DNA of 64,000 nt from an uncultured Oscillospiraceae bacterium (GCA_947628315.1 CANQZJ010000002.1:1-64000); one strand, 5' to 3'. Counted from the first letter of the stretch, positions 1 through 6,716 are shown. Notes: generated by a model not told the origin, from the letters alone. Program-made: numbers and translations.

Positions 1-56
1 GCAATGGCTCACTTTTTTGCCGCCCGGGTGCTCACTTTTTGGAGCTCCTTTGCTCG
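1..56. mobile_element. possible insertion sequence end
   Basis: Two near-copies of a GCTCACTTTTT motif lie about 20 bp apart, followed by a GC-rich AGCTCC..GCTCGG segment. Repeated terminal motifs like this are known at the ends of IS21-family elements. The transposase would lie outside the window, so this is only a resemblance. Confidence 0.25.
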
Positions 57-197
57 GCTTCTATTTTACCGAAAACAAAACGCCTACCCGAAAAGAACGT
101 TATCATTCATTTATGCAATCCGAAAACAACTCAAAAAATGAGTTGCTGAATCAAAGAATACGCACCCAGCGCCCCACCCTATAACATCCCGCTTTAC

Positions 198-236
198 GCC
201 CCTTCGGGACCTCGTCCCGAAGGGGCAAATTTTTCT
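198..236 (+). terminator. rho-independent terminator in the left flank
   Basis: A perfect 13-bp stem (GCCCCTTCGGGAC, 198-210, with 214-226) and a 3-nt loop are followed by AAATTTTT. It would end rightward transcription coming from outside the window. The rest of 60-318 contains no convincing gene on either strand. Confidence 0.7.
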
Positions 237-239
237 GAC

Positions 240-259
240 TGTGGTCATTTATGTGGTCA
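240..259. repeat. paired TGTGGTCA repeats, possible integrase arm sites
   Basis: TGTGGTCA occurs at 240-247 and again at 252-259, one helical turn apart, about 95 bp outside the left attachment repeat. The prophage carries a similar pair (TGGTATCA / TGGTGTCA) near both of its own ends. The resemblance in spacing and distance suggests the end of a second tyrosine-recombinase element; this is inference. Confidence 0.35.
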
Positions 260-318
260 AGCTGAAAAGGCACCAAGCCGCCCAAAACGATTCCGCGAAA
301 AAAGTTCCGAAAAACGAA

Positions 319-355
319 AAATTCGGCCCGAAACTTGCGGTTTCAAGCCGAATTT
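319..355 (-). terminator. terminator just outside attL
   Basis: A 9-bp inverted repeat (AAATTCGGC at 319-327, GCCGAATTT at 347-355) is followed on the minus strand by TTTTCGTTTTT. It sits directly downstream of the partial tRNA-Val 3' copy, where the terminator of the tRNA operon would have been before the prophage inserted. Confidence 0.55.
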
Positions 356-400
356 GGTGGAGACTACAGAACTCGAATCTGTGACCTCTTGCGTGTGAAG
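354..400. repeat. attL: partial copy of tRNA-Val 3' end
   Basis: Forty-seven bases are identical to 45337-45383, covering the CCA end, acceptor 3' strand, T arm and anticodon 3' half of tRNA-Val. Identity stops at 353 and 401. The rest of the tRNA is missing here, so this is the remnant half-site. Confidence 0.92.
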
Positions 401-449
401 TGTAACGCAGAGGCTACAAACGCCCTGTTTTCAAGGCCTCCGGGGCTCA

Positions 450-469
450 TGGTATCAAATTGGTGTCAA
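450..469. repeat. 20-bp repeat at left prophage end (candidate integrase arm site)
   Basis: TGGTATCAAATTGGTGTCAA is found here and exactly again at 45181-45200 near the other end. It is itself a pair of related 9-10-mers and overlaps the stop codon of the integrase gene. Paired short repeats near both ends of a tRNA-integrated element are typical of arm-type binding sites for tyrosine recombinases. Confidence 0.6.
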
Positions 470-1596
470 TCTGCAAAAGCGTCGTCGATGGCTGCCGCCG
501 TGTCGTGCTGGCGGCTTTGCATATAGTGGACGTAGATTCGCATGGTCACCGCCGCATCCTTGTGCCCTGCCACGTACTGGATCTGTTTCAGATCCAGTTT
601 TTTCGCGTCGAACAGAGAGGTGATATAGGTGTGCCGGAGAATGTGGGCAGTCACCGGGAAGTCGATGGCGTAATTGACGCCGTGATTGGTCTTTGAGTCC
701 GGGGACGTGGGCGTCCCCAGCAGGGCAGAGGAGGGCGCCGTCCGCCGCTTCAGATACAGCCACATGGCCCGATATGCGCTGTAGCTCATGGGTCGGCCGT
801 CCTCCATGGCCACCACGTAGTCGCTCTTGCTGGTCTTCCGTGCTGCCTGGAGCTCTCTGGCCAGCACCTTGGGGATGGGCACGGTGCGCCGGGCGCTGGG
901 TGTCTTCAGGATCTCCGAGACCTCGGTGGGGGCGTTGGCCCGCAGCCTGGCGTTCTTGCGGACGTAGATTCTCCGGCCGGACAAATCCACGTTGTCCCAG
1001 GTCAGCCCGCAGATCTCACCCCTCCGTAGGCCGGAGTACAGCCCGATATAAACAAACAGCCGCAGCGGGCCCGCGTCCGGGAGGGCGGCCAGCAGCATGG
1101 CCGTCTGCTCCTTGGTGAGGGGATCCCGCTCATCGGTGGGGACGCCGCCGGCCTTGACGATGGACACCACCGGATTGGACAGGATCAGGTGCTCCGCCAC
1201 GGCCACCTCGAACATCCCGCGCATGGCCGTGCGGGCCTTGCTGGTGAGGCTGGCGCTCTTGTCCCCCATGGCGGAGAGCACCCGCTGGATGTCGGTGGTG
1301 GTCACATCCCGCACCAGCATGGGCGCCAGCTGGGGGAGAATATGATTGTTCACCACGTTGAGCACCGCCGCCTGGCTGTTCGGGCTGGCCAGCATGGGCT
1401 TTTTGTAGACGGTGTACCAGGTCTGGGCCAGCTCCCCCACGGTGGTCAGATCGTTGAGCTTCAGCCCCAGGCCCAGCTTGACCCGGGCGGCGTTGAGCTT
1501 CGCCTCGGCGATCTGGGCGGTGAGGCCCCGGAAGGTCTTGACCGTGCCGTCCGGCAGGGTGAGAGACCGGGACACCAGCTTTTTGCGTTTTGCCAC
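466..1596 (-). CDS. int: phage tyrosine integrase
   Basis: Site-specific recombinase that integrates and excises the prophage at tRNA-Val. The C-terminal catalytic domain has the full set of residues, counted from the GTG start chosen here: Arg191 in GLRRGEI, a likely Lys231, His318-x-x-Arg321 in HILRHTY, His345 in AGHKD, and nucleophile Tyr355 in MRIYVHY. The N-terminal part (about residues 50-150) looks like a SAM-like core-binding domain after a basic AP2-like arm-binding region. The GTG at 1596 has GGAGG 8 nt upstream; an in-frame TTG at 1614 would add six residues but lacks a good SD. It is the last gene of the leftward lysogeny operon and lies directly beside attL, as usual for such phages. 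Confidence 0.95.
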   Translation of the reverse strand: MAKRKKLVSRSLTLPDGTVKTFRGLTAQIAEAKLNAARVKLGLGLKLNDLTTVGELAQTWYTVYKKPMLASPNSQAAVLNVVNNHILPQLAPMLVRDVTTTDIQRVLSAMGDKSASLTSKARTAMRGMFEVAVAEHLILSNPVVSIVKAGGVPTDERDPLTKEQTAMLLAALPDAGPLRLFVYIGLYSGLRRGEICGLTWDNVDLSGRRIYVRKNARLRANAPTEVSEILKTPSARRTVPIPKVLARELQAARKTSKSDYVVAMEDGRPMSYSAYRAMWLYLKRRTAPSSALLGTPTSPDSKTNHGVNYAIDFPVTAHILRHTYITSLFDAKKLDLKQIQYVAGHKDAAVTMRIYVHYMQSRQHDTAAAIDDAFAD

Positions 1597-1637
1597 GGGC
1601 CCCACCTCCGACAAATGTTCTATCGAACCGACTTTTT

Positions 1638-1670
1638 ATACCTCCCCCGGACGGGGGAGGTATTTTTTTT
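1638..1670 (+). terminator. rho-independent terminator between int and the coiled-coil gene
   Basis: An 11-bp perfect stem (ATACCTCCCCC, 1638-1648, with 1653-1663) and a GGAC loop are followed by eight T on the plus strand. The orientation would stop rightward transcripts that enter antisense through int; on the minus strand the tail is A-rich, so int can still be read from the upstream genes. Confidence 0.7.
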
Positions 1671-1673
1671 GCT

Positions 1674-1699
1674 CAAATCCGACAACGTTGGCGGATTTG
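1674..1699. repeat. 26-bp palindrome, copy 1 (one mismatch)
   Basis: The sequence reads CAAATCCGAC-AACGTT-GGCGGATTTG. It matches the perfect 26-bp palindrome at 10679-10704 at 25 of 26 positions. It sits between the stop codon of the 1701-2021 gene and the terminator. Confidence 0.75.
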
Positions 1700-1700
1700 G

Positions 1701-2021
1701 TCACTGGGCCTTTTTCAGCTGGGCGATGTCTCGACTGTGGGCGGCCAGTACGGTGCGAAACAGCGTCATCTCGTCCTCCACCTCGTCCTTTCGGGCCAAA
1801 TCGTCGATCTTCTGGAGGAGCAGCTCATGCCCGTCCGCCAGTTTGCCGATGGCGGGGCGGATCTCGTTCTCGATGGTCAGGGCGGTGCGGGTGGACAGAT
1901 CCTCTACCCGGCCGAGGCGGTCCTCCACCCGATCCAGTTGGGTTTGGATGGGGGAAAGCTTTGCGTCGATTTCTTCTCTCATGATGGCGCGCAGGGCTTG
2001 CAAATCTTCTTTTTCCAGCAT
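1701..2021 (-). CDS. small coiled-coil protein
   Basis: A 106-residue protein, mostly heptad-like and charged (LDRVEDRLGRVEDLSTRTALTI region at residues 29-50), predicted to form a long coiled coil; no membrane segment or catalytic motif is visible. ATG with AAAGGAG 8 nt upstream. It lies 15 bp after the HIRAN-like gene and upstream of int, so it is expressed with the lysogeny operon. Similar short coiled-coil proteins are common in Oscillospiraceae prophages, but I cannot assign a function. Confidence 0.75.
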   Translation of the reverse strand: MLEKEDLQALRAIMREEIDAKLSPIQTQLDRVEDRLGRVEDLSTRTALTIENEIRPAIGKLADGHELLLQKIDDLARKDEVEDEMTLFRTVLAAHSRDIAQLKKAQ

Positions 2022-2036
2022 GGTAACTGCTCCTTT

Positions 2037-2903
2037 CTATGTGCTCTTATAACACCGTTTGCAAGGCTTCATACCGAACTGCTCTGTAAGGTACGTTGGA
2101 GCCTCAACATCTGCCCGGCAGCATCCTTTTTTGCAGTGGTATGAGCCCCCGAAGTGGGTAATATACACCGTTGGGCTGTCTGCGGGATATGGCACCTTAA
2201 GAGGGATGCTAATGCGACACCACCAGATATCTGTGTCGGTCACAATTCCCTTCTCCTCTACCGAAGCAGTGAACGGGACCCCGGCAATGATCTGACGCTG
2301 GAACTCTATTGCGAAAGGGTCTGTCGGTTCACCGTCAAAGCCAATATAGCCGATCTGTTCCCCTGCTTTTGTAAATACACAAATTTGTTTATCTCTGCTG
2401 GGCGAGGTAGGCCAGTAACGCAAATTCAAGGTGCTCCCAACAGGCAAGTTTTTGATGACGCTTCGCGTGTCCGACCCGTAGTCATATGAGACGCCGCCCA
2501 CATTGCACGTAATTGAAACTTCAAGAACTGCATCACCGGGCTTCAAGTAGTCGCGGGCAAAGTCAATCACCGGGTGGGTAGCAAGCGAGTGCTCCAGCCT
2601 GGTCCGTCTGCAAATATTCAACTGCTTCATAAGTAGATCGCCTTGCCCTGGAGCCACATAGAAAAGCCAATCCACGGTGGAAATACGGTCATACTTATTG
2701 TCACTGGAACGTCCGATGTCTTGAACATAAGGGAAATCTGCCGGATATATATCATCGTTAATTTTGATTTGCCCTGGATTTGCAGGGTCGAAGGATACAA
2801 GCGCAGATTTATAATCTTTATGACCACACCAGCCGGTAATGAAGTCACAAGAAAAAGTAACGCTGGGCGATGCTTTTTTCTTTAGAAAATCAAAAAAGCC
2901 CAT
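2037..2903 (-). CDS. HIRAN-like protein with C-terminal Cys-rich metal site
   Basis: A 288-residue protein. Residues about 195-240 (VFTKAGEQIGYIGFDG to FTASVEEKG) resemble a HIRAN-type DNA-end binding fold. The C-terminus contains YITHFGGSYHCKKGC and GMKPCKRCYK, the YHxxxC...PCxxC pattern seen in small metal-binding tails of phage and nuclease proteins. The ATG at 2903 is preferred (AGGGGG 8 nt upstream); an upstream GTG/ATG extension would run through the palindrome at 2917-2935. The gene follows the repressor by 46 bp. Its AT-rich composition differs from the phage core, suggesting later acquisition. A lysogenic-conversion or defence role is possible but not shown. Confidence 0.6.
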   Translation of the reverse strand: MGFFDFLKKKASPSVTFSCDFITGWCGHKDYKSALVSFDPANPGQIKINDDIYPADFPYVQDIGRSSDNKYDRISTVDWLFYVAPGQGDLLMKQLNICRRTRLEHSLATHPVIDFARDYLKPGDAVLEVSITCNVGGVSYDYGSDTRSVIKNLPVGSTLNLRYWPTSPSRDKQICVFTKAGEQIGYIGFDGEPTDPFAIEFQRQIIAGVPFTASVEEKGIVTDTDIWWCRISIPLKVPYPADSPTVYITHFGGSYHCKKGCCRADVEAPTYLTEQFGMKPCKRCYKST

Positions 2904-2916
2904 ATGCACAACCCCC

Positions 2917-2935
2917 TGTGTCCGATTTGGACACA
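2917..2935. promoter_or_regulatory. 17-bp palindrome family, copy 1
   Basis: TGTGTCCGATTTGGACACA is an imperfect inverted repeat between the repressor stop and the next gene. It belongs to a family with consensus GTGTCCGA-N-TCGGACAC also present at 22672-22688 and 42072-42088. Confidence 0.55.
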
Positions 2936-2949
2936 TTATTTTTTCGGCC

Positions 2950-3477
2950 TCAACCGGCGTTTTGCTTTGAGGAAGTTGATGATCCGTCTTTGAAACAATA
3001 CTCTGGATTGGCCGCTAAATTTGAAATCATTTCCACAGCCGTAGCTTTGCCTCGCATATTCAGCTTATCAAACAGAGCAATATAGTTTTCCCTGAGTATA
3101 TTTTCAAGAAAACTACTGTTTGATATTTCTTCAGGAATATTACCTGTTAGTGAAGCCAGTTCTAATATGTCCTGCTTTTCTTTGTCCGAAAGCTTAATTG
3201 ACCCCTTTGCGTTAGTTTCCTTTAGAATGCTCCTAAATTCCTCAATCAGCGGAACGGCCGAATCTAAAGAAGGGCTAATATCGCTCAAGTCCATAAAATA
3301 AGCAATATCGACACCCAATAGCACAGCAAATTTTTTCAGTGTTTCAATCTTCGGCTTTCGCAAACCACGTTCCCATTGACTAACGCTTTGATATGGAACA
3401 CCAAGTTTTTCCGCCAACTCTGCCTGCGTCATACCAGCTTTTTTCCTGGCGTCTCTTATGCGCTGTCCAGTGGTCAT
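2950..3477 (-). CDS. XRE-family phage repressor (CI-like)
   Basis: A 175-residue protein. Residues about 4-60 form a helix-turn-helix of the Cro/CI type (MTQAELAEKLGVPYQSVSQWERG). The C-terminal half has no Ser-Lys peptidase (LexA/S24) signature, so induction is unlikely to be by RecA-stimulated self-cleavage. It is transcribed leftward from a good promoter at 3496-3523 and faces the Cro-like gene across the operator-bearing switch. It is probably the master repressor that keeps the lytic genes silent. GC is much lower than in the structural genes, as is common for immunity regions. Confidence 0.85.
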   Translation of the reverse strand: MTTGQRIRDARKKAGMTQAELAEKLGVPYQSVSQWERGLRKPKIETLKKFAVLLGVDIAYFMDLSDISPSLDSAVPLIEEFRSILKETNAKGSIKLSDKEKQDILELASLTGNIPEEISNSSFLENILRENYIALFDKLNMRGKATAVEMISNLAANPEYCFKDGSSTSSKQNAG

Positions 3478-3495
3478 AATGCTTACCTCGCTTAT

Positions 3496-3523
3496 ATCAT
3501 ACTATTGTTTTTGCATTTGTCAA
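3496..3523 (-). promoter_or_regulatory. leftward repressor promoter
   Basis: On the minus strand TTGACA (3518-3523) and TATGAT (3496-3501) are separated by 16 bp and lie about 20 bp upstream of the repressor ATG. This would be the maintenance promoter of the lysogeny operon. Confidence 0.7.
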
Positions 3524-3544
3524 GCAAAAGATTTTTATTTCGTA

Positions 3545-3573
3545 TTGACACACTCAAATGAGTGTGCTATTTT
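3545..3573 (+). promoter_or_regulatory. rightward early promoter with embedded operator
   Basis: TTGACA (3545-3550) and TATTTT (3568-3573) are 17 bp apart. The spacer is nearly filled by CACACTCA-AA-TGAGTGTG (3549-3566), a perfect inverted repeat with 8-bp arms. A dimeric repressor bound there would block RNA polymerase. This is the likely lytic promoter and CI operator. Confidence 0.75.
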
Positions 3574-3605
3574 ATACATACAAAAGATTGTGTGAGGTGA
3601 GAAAA

Positions 3606-3809
3606 ATGCGTATTAACCGTGAGGCATTAGCTGTTGCGATGATCCGGAAAGACCTTAATGTAAACCGACTGGCGGAACGGGCCGGATTATCTCGCATAAC
3701 CGTGACCGCAGTAAGGACCGGAAAGAACTGTTCTGAAACAACAGCTCAAAAACTGGTCGCCGTGCTGGGGCCGCAAATCCTCTGCCATGAGCAGACACTC
3801 GACAAGTAA
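3606..3809 (+). CDS. Cro-like XRE regulator
   Basis: A 67-residue helix-turn-helix protein (LNVNRLAERAGLSRITVTAV at about residues 16-35), little more than the DNA-binding domain. ATG with GAGGTGAG upstream; a longer in-frame version would start inside the promoter and is rejected. As the first gene of the rightward early operon, divergent from the repressor, it is positioned to act as the Cro counterpart that turns off repressor synthesis. Confidence 0.8.
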   Translation: MRINREALAVAMIRKDLNVNRLAERAGLSRITVTAVRTGKNCSETTAQKLVAVLGPQILCHEQTLDK

Positions 3810-3911
3810 CCACTGTACATTCTAAGCCAAATAGCGGTGAACTAAACTAAAAATAAGGCGTGTGTAGTTCATCACTTCATACGCTGGCGCAGAAGGAAGG
3901 GGGTGAACAGG

Positions 3912-4181
3912 TTGGCTGAACAGGGAAAGCAACACCGGCAGTATATGCCGATTACGCTGACGCCTGAATCCGCGCTTGTTGAACTGGACATGTCGGCACC
4001 GCGTCATTCCGGCACCGGCGCGGAATTCAACAGCGCGGTGGAACAAATCGCTGAGTGTCTGCTGAGCGTACATCCGACGCCCTTACAAGCACAGGCACTG
4101 CTTGTAAGGGCATGGATGCGCGTTCAAAAGCAGGGGTATCTCAGCCCATTTCAGGATCGTCAGCGTATGGAGACGGAATAA
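3912..4181 (+). CDS. phage early protein of unknown function
   Basis: An 89-residue protein with no recognised domain (ITLTPESALVELDMSAPR near the N-terminus). The TTG at 3912 has AAGGGGG 8 nt upstream; a GTG at 3903 lies too close to that SD. The last 41 bp overlap the end of a convergent gene (4141-4401). Confidence 0.55.
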   Translation: MAEQGKQHRQYMPITLTPESALVELDMSAPRHSGTGAEFNSAVEQIAECLLSVHPTPLQAQALLVRAWMRVQKQGYLSPFQDRQRMETE

Positions 4182-4401
4182 TCTCAGCAGAAACTCTAAA
4201 ACCCTCGCGTTCTACAATAACCGGCTCAAACAGCAGGGTGTTTATCGCTGAGATGGCTGCGAGCAGTTCGCCTCTTTTGCCGTCCGATAGCTCCTGACCA
4301 CAGTTCTGACAGATGATGCGGTCCGGCATCACACAATGACCAGTATCGAAGTCCATGGCGCACTGACAGCGCCGGCAAGTGAGCGTAAATTTCAAACCCA
4401 C
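4141..4401 (-). CDS. small zinc-ribbon protein
   Basis: An 86-residue protein with CRRC (residues 9-12) and CQNC (31-34), a four-cysteine metal site. The GTG start has GGAGAGGG upstream. It runs against the early operon and overlaps the 3' end of the preceding plus-strand gene, so the two are mutually antisense at their ends. Function unknown. Confidence 0.6.
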   Translation of the reverse strand: MGLKFTLTCRRCQCAMDFDTGHCVMPDRIICQNCGQELSDGKRGELLAAISAINTLLFEPVIVEREGFRVSAEIIPSPYADDPEMG

Positions 4402-4481
4402 AAAATCACCCTCTCCCTCTGCTAAATCATACCACAGCCCAGCGGAGGGGGCAAGAGGAAATTATGAGGTGGTGAACTTTT

Positions 4482-4664
4482 ATGACAACGATGAAACGGG
4501 TGTCGATCTCCTTGCCGGACGACCTTGACCGGCGCATTTTGGACCTGCGGCGCACAGACCAGTTCGTCCGCAGCTCCTACTCGGAGATCGTCCGCCAGCT
4601 CCTGGAGCGCGGCTTCGCGGCTCTGGCCGTGCCGGAGCCCGAGCAGTTGCAGGACAGCGCGTAA
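4482..4664 (+). CDS. ribbon-helix-helix (CopG-like) regulator
   Basis: A 60-residue protein with the RHH signature: strand MKRVSISLPDDLDRRI, then SSYSEIVRQLLERG. GAGGTGGTGAAC lies just before the ATG. RHH proteins dimerise and bind short operators. Likely an early phage transcription factor; no toxin partner is obvious next to it. Confidence 0.75.
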   Translation: MTTMKRVSISLPDDLDRRILDLRRTDQFVRSSYSEIVRQLLERGFAALAVPEPEQLQDSA

Positions 4665-4700
4665 AAGCGGATTTTCCGATATCGGAGGGAGGTGAAGGAA

Positions 4701-4925
4701 GTGCAGGTCTTCGGTGGTCTTCTGTTGATAGCCTTTTTTGTCGGTATAGGCATATTTGCCGGCGTCTGCATCGGCTGGATGACCGACCTCCGCGACCCGC
4801 CACCAAGTCCGGATACGGAAGCCGGGCGGCAGAAAAGGGAGAGCATCAAGATTTTGCGCTGGGCTACGATCCTGTTAATAGCGACCGCAGTAGTGGTAAC
4901 CATAGGTCTTTTGTCGAGGCTATGA
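4701..4925 (+). CDS. small two-helix membrane protein
   Basis: A 74-residue protein with two hydrophobic segments (about 4-27 and 52-70) separated by a charged, proline-containing loop (DPPPSPDTEAG). The GTG at 4701 has AGGGAGG 8 nt upstream; GTG at 4692 is less well placed. It overlaps the convergent gene 4864-5121 by 62 bp. Function unknown; superinfection exclusion is one possibility for early membrane proteins. Confidence 0.55.
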   Translation: MQVFGGLLLIAFFVGIGIFAGVCIGWMTDLRDPPPSPDTEAGRQKRESIKILRWATILLIATAVVVTIGLLSRL

Positions 4926-5121
4926 GGCCCAGCGCCGAGATCACCAGCGTGGCAATCGCAACGATGTAGTTCCGCCGACTGTCCCGCTTGGCGGCCTCAG
5001 TCCGCTTCTGCTGTTCTTCCCGCATCTCAGCCAGCAGACGGGCCGTCTCCACGTTGGCGGCCTCGGCTTCCTGCCGGCGGGCCTGCCTTTGACCGGGCGA
5101 TTCATAGCGTAGATCTGACAT
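4864..5121 (-). CDS. tail-anchored-type small membrane protein
   Basis: An 85-residue protein: a charged, probably coiled-coil N-terminal half (RQARRQEAEAANVETARLLA) and one C-terminal hydrophobic helix (about 54-72). The ATG at 5121 has AAGGGGG 7 nt upstream. It lies antisense to the end of the 4701-4925 gene and inside an otherwise rightward early region. Function unknown. Confidence 0.6.
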   Translation of the reverse strand: MSDLRYESPGQRQARRQEAEAANVETARLLAEMREEQQKRTEAAKRDSRRNYIVAIATLVISALGLIASTKDLWLPLLRSLLTGS

Positions 5122-5190
5122 AACATCACCCCCTTCCGCCGCCATCATACCACGGCGGGCCGGGAGGGGCAAGAAGGAGGTGAACCCGAT

Positions 5191-5415
5191 ATGATCATGA
5201 CAATCAGGACCCGCCGGGAGGCCGCGGGCATGAACCAGCAGGCCCTGGGCGTGGCCATGGGCGTGTCCCAGGGCACCGTGTCTGAGTGGGAGAAGGAGGT
5301 CTACCTTCCCAAGGCCCGTGATCTCCCCCTGCTGGCCAGGGTGCTGGGCTGCTCCATCGACGACCTCTACGCCGAGGACGACGGCGACCCGCCCGACCGG
5401 CTGGAGGCCAGCTGA
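5191..5415 (+). CDS. XRE helix-turn-helix regulator
   Basis: A 74-residue Cro-type HTH protein (MNQQALGVAMGVSQGTVSEWE at about 14-34) with an acidic C-terminus. A strong AAGGAGGTGA precedes the ATG. It is the third XRE protein in the early region and may control the replication operon that follows. Confidence 0.75.
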   Translation: MIMTIRTRREAAGMNQQALGVAMGVSQGTVSEWEKEVYLPKARDLPLLARVLGCSIDDLYAEDDGDPPDRLEAS

Positions 5416-5428
5416 CCCACCGTCCCAC

Positions 5429-5442
5429 GATATCATGATATC
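5429..5442. promoter_or_regulatory. 14-bp palindrome upstream of the second XRE gene
   Basis: GATATCATGATATC is a perfect palindrome directly before the SD of the 5463 gene. It could be an operator for either flanking XRE protein or could affect translation initiation. Confidence 0.4.
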
Positions 5443-5462
5443 AATTTTTCGGAGGCAAAGCC

Positions 5463-5921
5463 ATGCAGAACAATGGCGGAAATATCTATCAAAACGCCCG
5501 GAGGCTTGCGGGTCTGACCCAGGAGCGGGCCGCGGAGCTGCTGAACGTGTCGGTGCGGTCGCTGGCGGACTACGAGACCGGCCAGCGGGTACCGCCCAAC
5601 GACGTGGTGGACCAGATGGTGATGCACTACAACTCCCAGGCCCTGGCCGTGCAGCACCTGCGGAACTCCAGCGACTCCGCCCGGCGGCTCCTGCCCGAGG
5701 TGCGGGAGATCGCCCTGCCCGAGGCCGTGCTGGAGCTCATCAACGCGGTGTACGACTTCGCGGACAACAAGGCCGACCGGGCCCTCATCGAGATCGCGCG
5801 GGACGGCGTCATCGACGACGACGAGCGCCCCCGGTACGACCACATCATGGGCAAGCTCCAGGACATCATCACCGCCGCCATGGCCCTGGGCTTCGCCGCC
5901 AAACGCAAAAAGGAGGATTGA
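5463..5921 (+). CDS. XRE-family regulator with C-terminal extension
   Basis: A 152-residue protein. The N-terminal HTH (about 8-60; LTQERAAELLNVSVRSLADYE) is followed by an acidic helical domain ending in a basic tail. GGAGG precedes the ATG. Similar proteins occur in early operons of Clostridia phages; the specific target is unknown. Confidence 0.75.
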   Translation: MQNNGGNIYQNARRLAGLTQERAAELLNVSVRSLADYETGQRVPPNDVVDQMVMHYNSQALAVQHLRNSSDSARRLLPEVREIALPEAVLELINAVYDFADNKADRALIEIARDGVIDDDERPRYDHIMGKLQDIITAAMALGFAAKRKKED

Positions 5922-5924
5922 TCC

Positions 5925-6152
5925 ATGGGAACCGACAAGCTGCTGCTCATCGAGGACGTGGCCCGGCGCTGGCAGTGCAGCACCGACACCGTCCGCCGGC
6001 TGCTCCGCACCGGCAAGCTGCTGGGGGTGAAGGTGGGCGCCCTGTGGCGTATCCCCGCCGATGCCGTCCAGAAGTACGAGGCCGAGAACACCGCCGAGGA
6101 ATACCGCCGGCAGACCTATGGCCGCCGCAACGTGATCTACAAGATCCATTAG
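5925..6152 (+). CDS. excisionase-type HTH protein
   Basis: A 75-residue protein with the MerR/excisionase helix-turn-helix (LLIEDVARRWQCSTDTVRRL, then VKVGALWRIPADAVQKYEAE), the helix_17 arrangement. It could be the recombination directionality factor that helps Int excise the prophage, or a regulator of the following genes. AAAGGAGG lies just upstream, 3 bp after the previous stop. Confidence 0.7.
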   Translation: MGTDKLLLIEDVARRWQCSTDTVRRLLRTGKLLGVKVGALWRIPADAVQKYEAENTAEEYRRQTYGRRNVIYKIH

Positions 6153-6163
6153 GAGGCGCCGCC

Positions 6164-6298
6164 ATGATCTCCGGAGCACAAAAAAAGGCCCCTGCAGGAC
6201 GCGCCAACATCCAGCAGAGGCCGGGCAGTCGTAAGACCACCGATCACTTTATCAGTATATCACAGCTTGAGACACTTTGCAAGGGGGTGAGCCCATGA
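6164..6298 (+). CDS. small basic ORF, translationally coupled
   Basis: A 44-codon frame with AGGAGG 7 nt before its ATG and an ATGA overlap with the next gene. The product is basic and low in structure (QKKAPAGRANIQQRPGSRK). Support is only the SD and the coupling; it may be a leader for the RHH gene. Confidence 0.4.
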   Translation: MISGAQKKAPAGRANIQQRPGSRKTTDHFISISQLETLCKGVSP

Positions 6299-6465
6299 AA
6301 GACGATAAAATCCAGACCGGCCTACGCGTCCCCGCCGGCCGCTATGAGGAACTGTCCGACCTGGCCGCCACCATCGGCGTGTCGGTGAACTCGCTGATCC
6401 TCACGCTGATCGACCTGGGCCTGGCCGTCCGGGAGAAGACGCACATTATTCATCCGGGAGAGTGA
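6295..6465 (+). CDS. ribbon-helix-helix protein A (Arc-like)
   Basis: A 56-residue RHH protein (KIQTGLRVPAGRYEELSDLA, then VSVNSLILTLIDLGL). AAGGGGG is 7 nt before the ATG. It is clearly related to the convergent RHH protein at 6446-6622, sharing KIQTGLR and the SxNxL helix start. The two genes overlap tail to tail by 20 bp. Confidence 0.7.
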   Translation: MKDDKIQTGLRVPAGRYEELSDLAATIGVSVNSLILTLIDLGLAVREKTHIIHPGE

Positions 6466-6622
6466 TCGGCCCGTGCTGGGCCTCATACTCCCCGATGTAC
6501 TTTTGCAGGGCGTACTCCACCAGGTTGTTCAGCGAGCGGCGCTCGCTCTTTGCCAAGGCCAGCGCCTTATCATAGGTGACCTCGTCCAGCCGGAGCCCTG
6601 TCTGTATTTTGTTCGTTGCCAT
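6446..6622 (-). CDS. ribbon-helix-helix protein B (Arc-like), leftward
   Basis: A 58-residue RHH protein starting MATNKIQTGLRLDEVTYDKA, followed by SERRSLNNLVEYALQKYI. AGGAG lies upstream of the ATG at 6622. It is divergent from the 6717 gene across a control region with two 15-bp inverted-repeat arms (6640-6698), and so is probably an autoregulator of that region. The frame is below 60 codons and easily missed. Confidence 0.75.
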   Translation of the reverse strand: MATNKIQTGLRLDEVTYDKALALAKSERRSLNNLVEYALQKYIGEYEAQHGPITLPDE

Positions 6623-6639
6623 AGCGTTACCACTCCTTT

Positions 6640-6698
6640 AGCACTATGTTAGCAAATTTCTTGTTGACAATCTACTAACAAGGTGCTAACATAGTGCT
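6640..6698. promoter_or_regulatory. divergent promoter/operator with 15-bp inverted repeat
   Basis: AGCACTATGTTAGCA (6640-6654) and its exact reverse complement (6684-6698) flank a TTGACA (6664-6669). This box with TAACAT (6687-6692, 17 bp later) forms a rightward promoter whose -10 lies in the right arm. The left arm covers the leader of RHH protein B. Binding by that RHH protein would repress both directions. Confidence 0.65.
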
Positions 6699-6716
6699 AT
6701 CAAAGGAGGGGTAAAA

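Noticed and set aside
1597..1614. TTG start extending the integrase by six residues
   Set aside because: The GTG at 1596 has GGAGG at proper spacing; that GGAGG would be inside the coding sequence with the TTG start.
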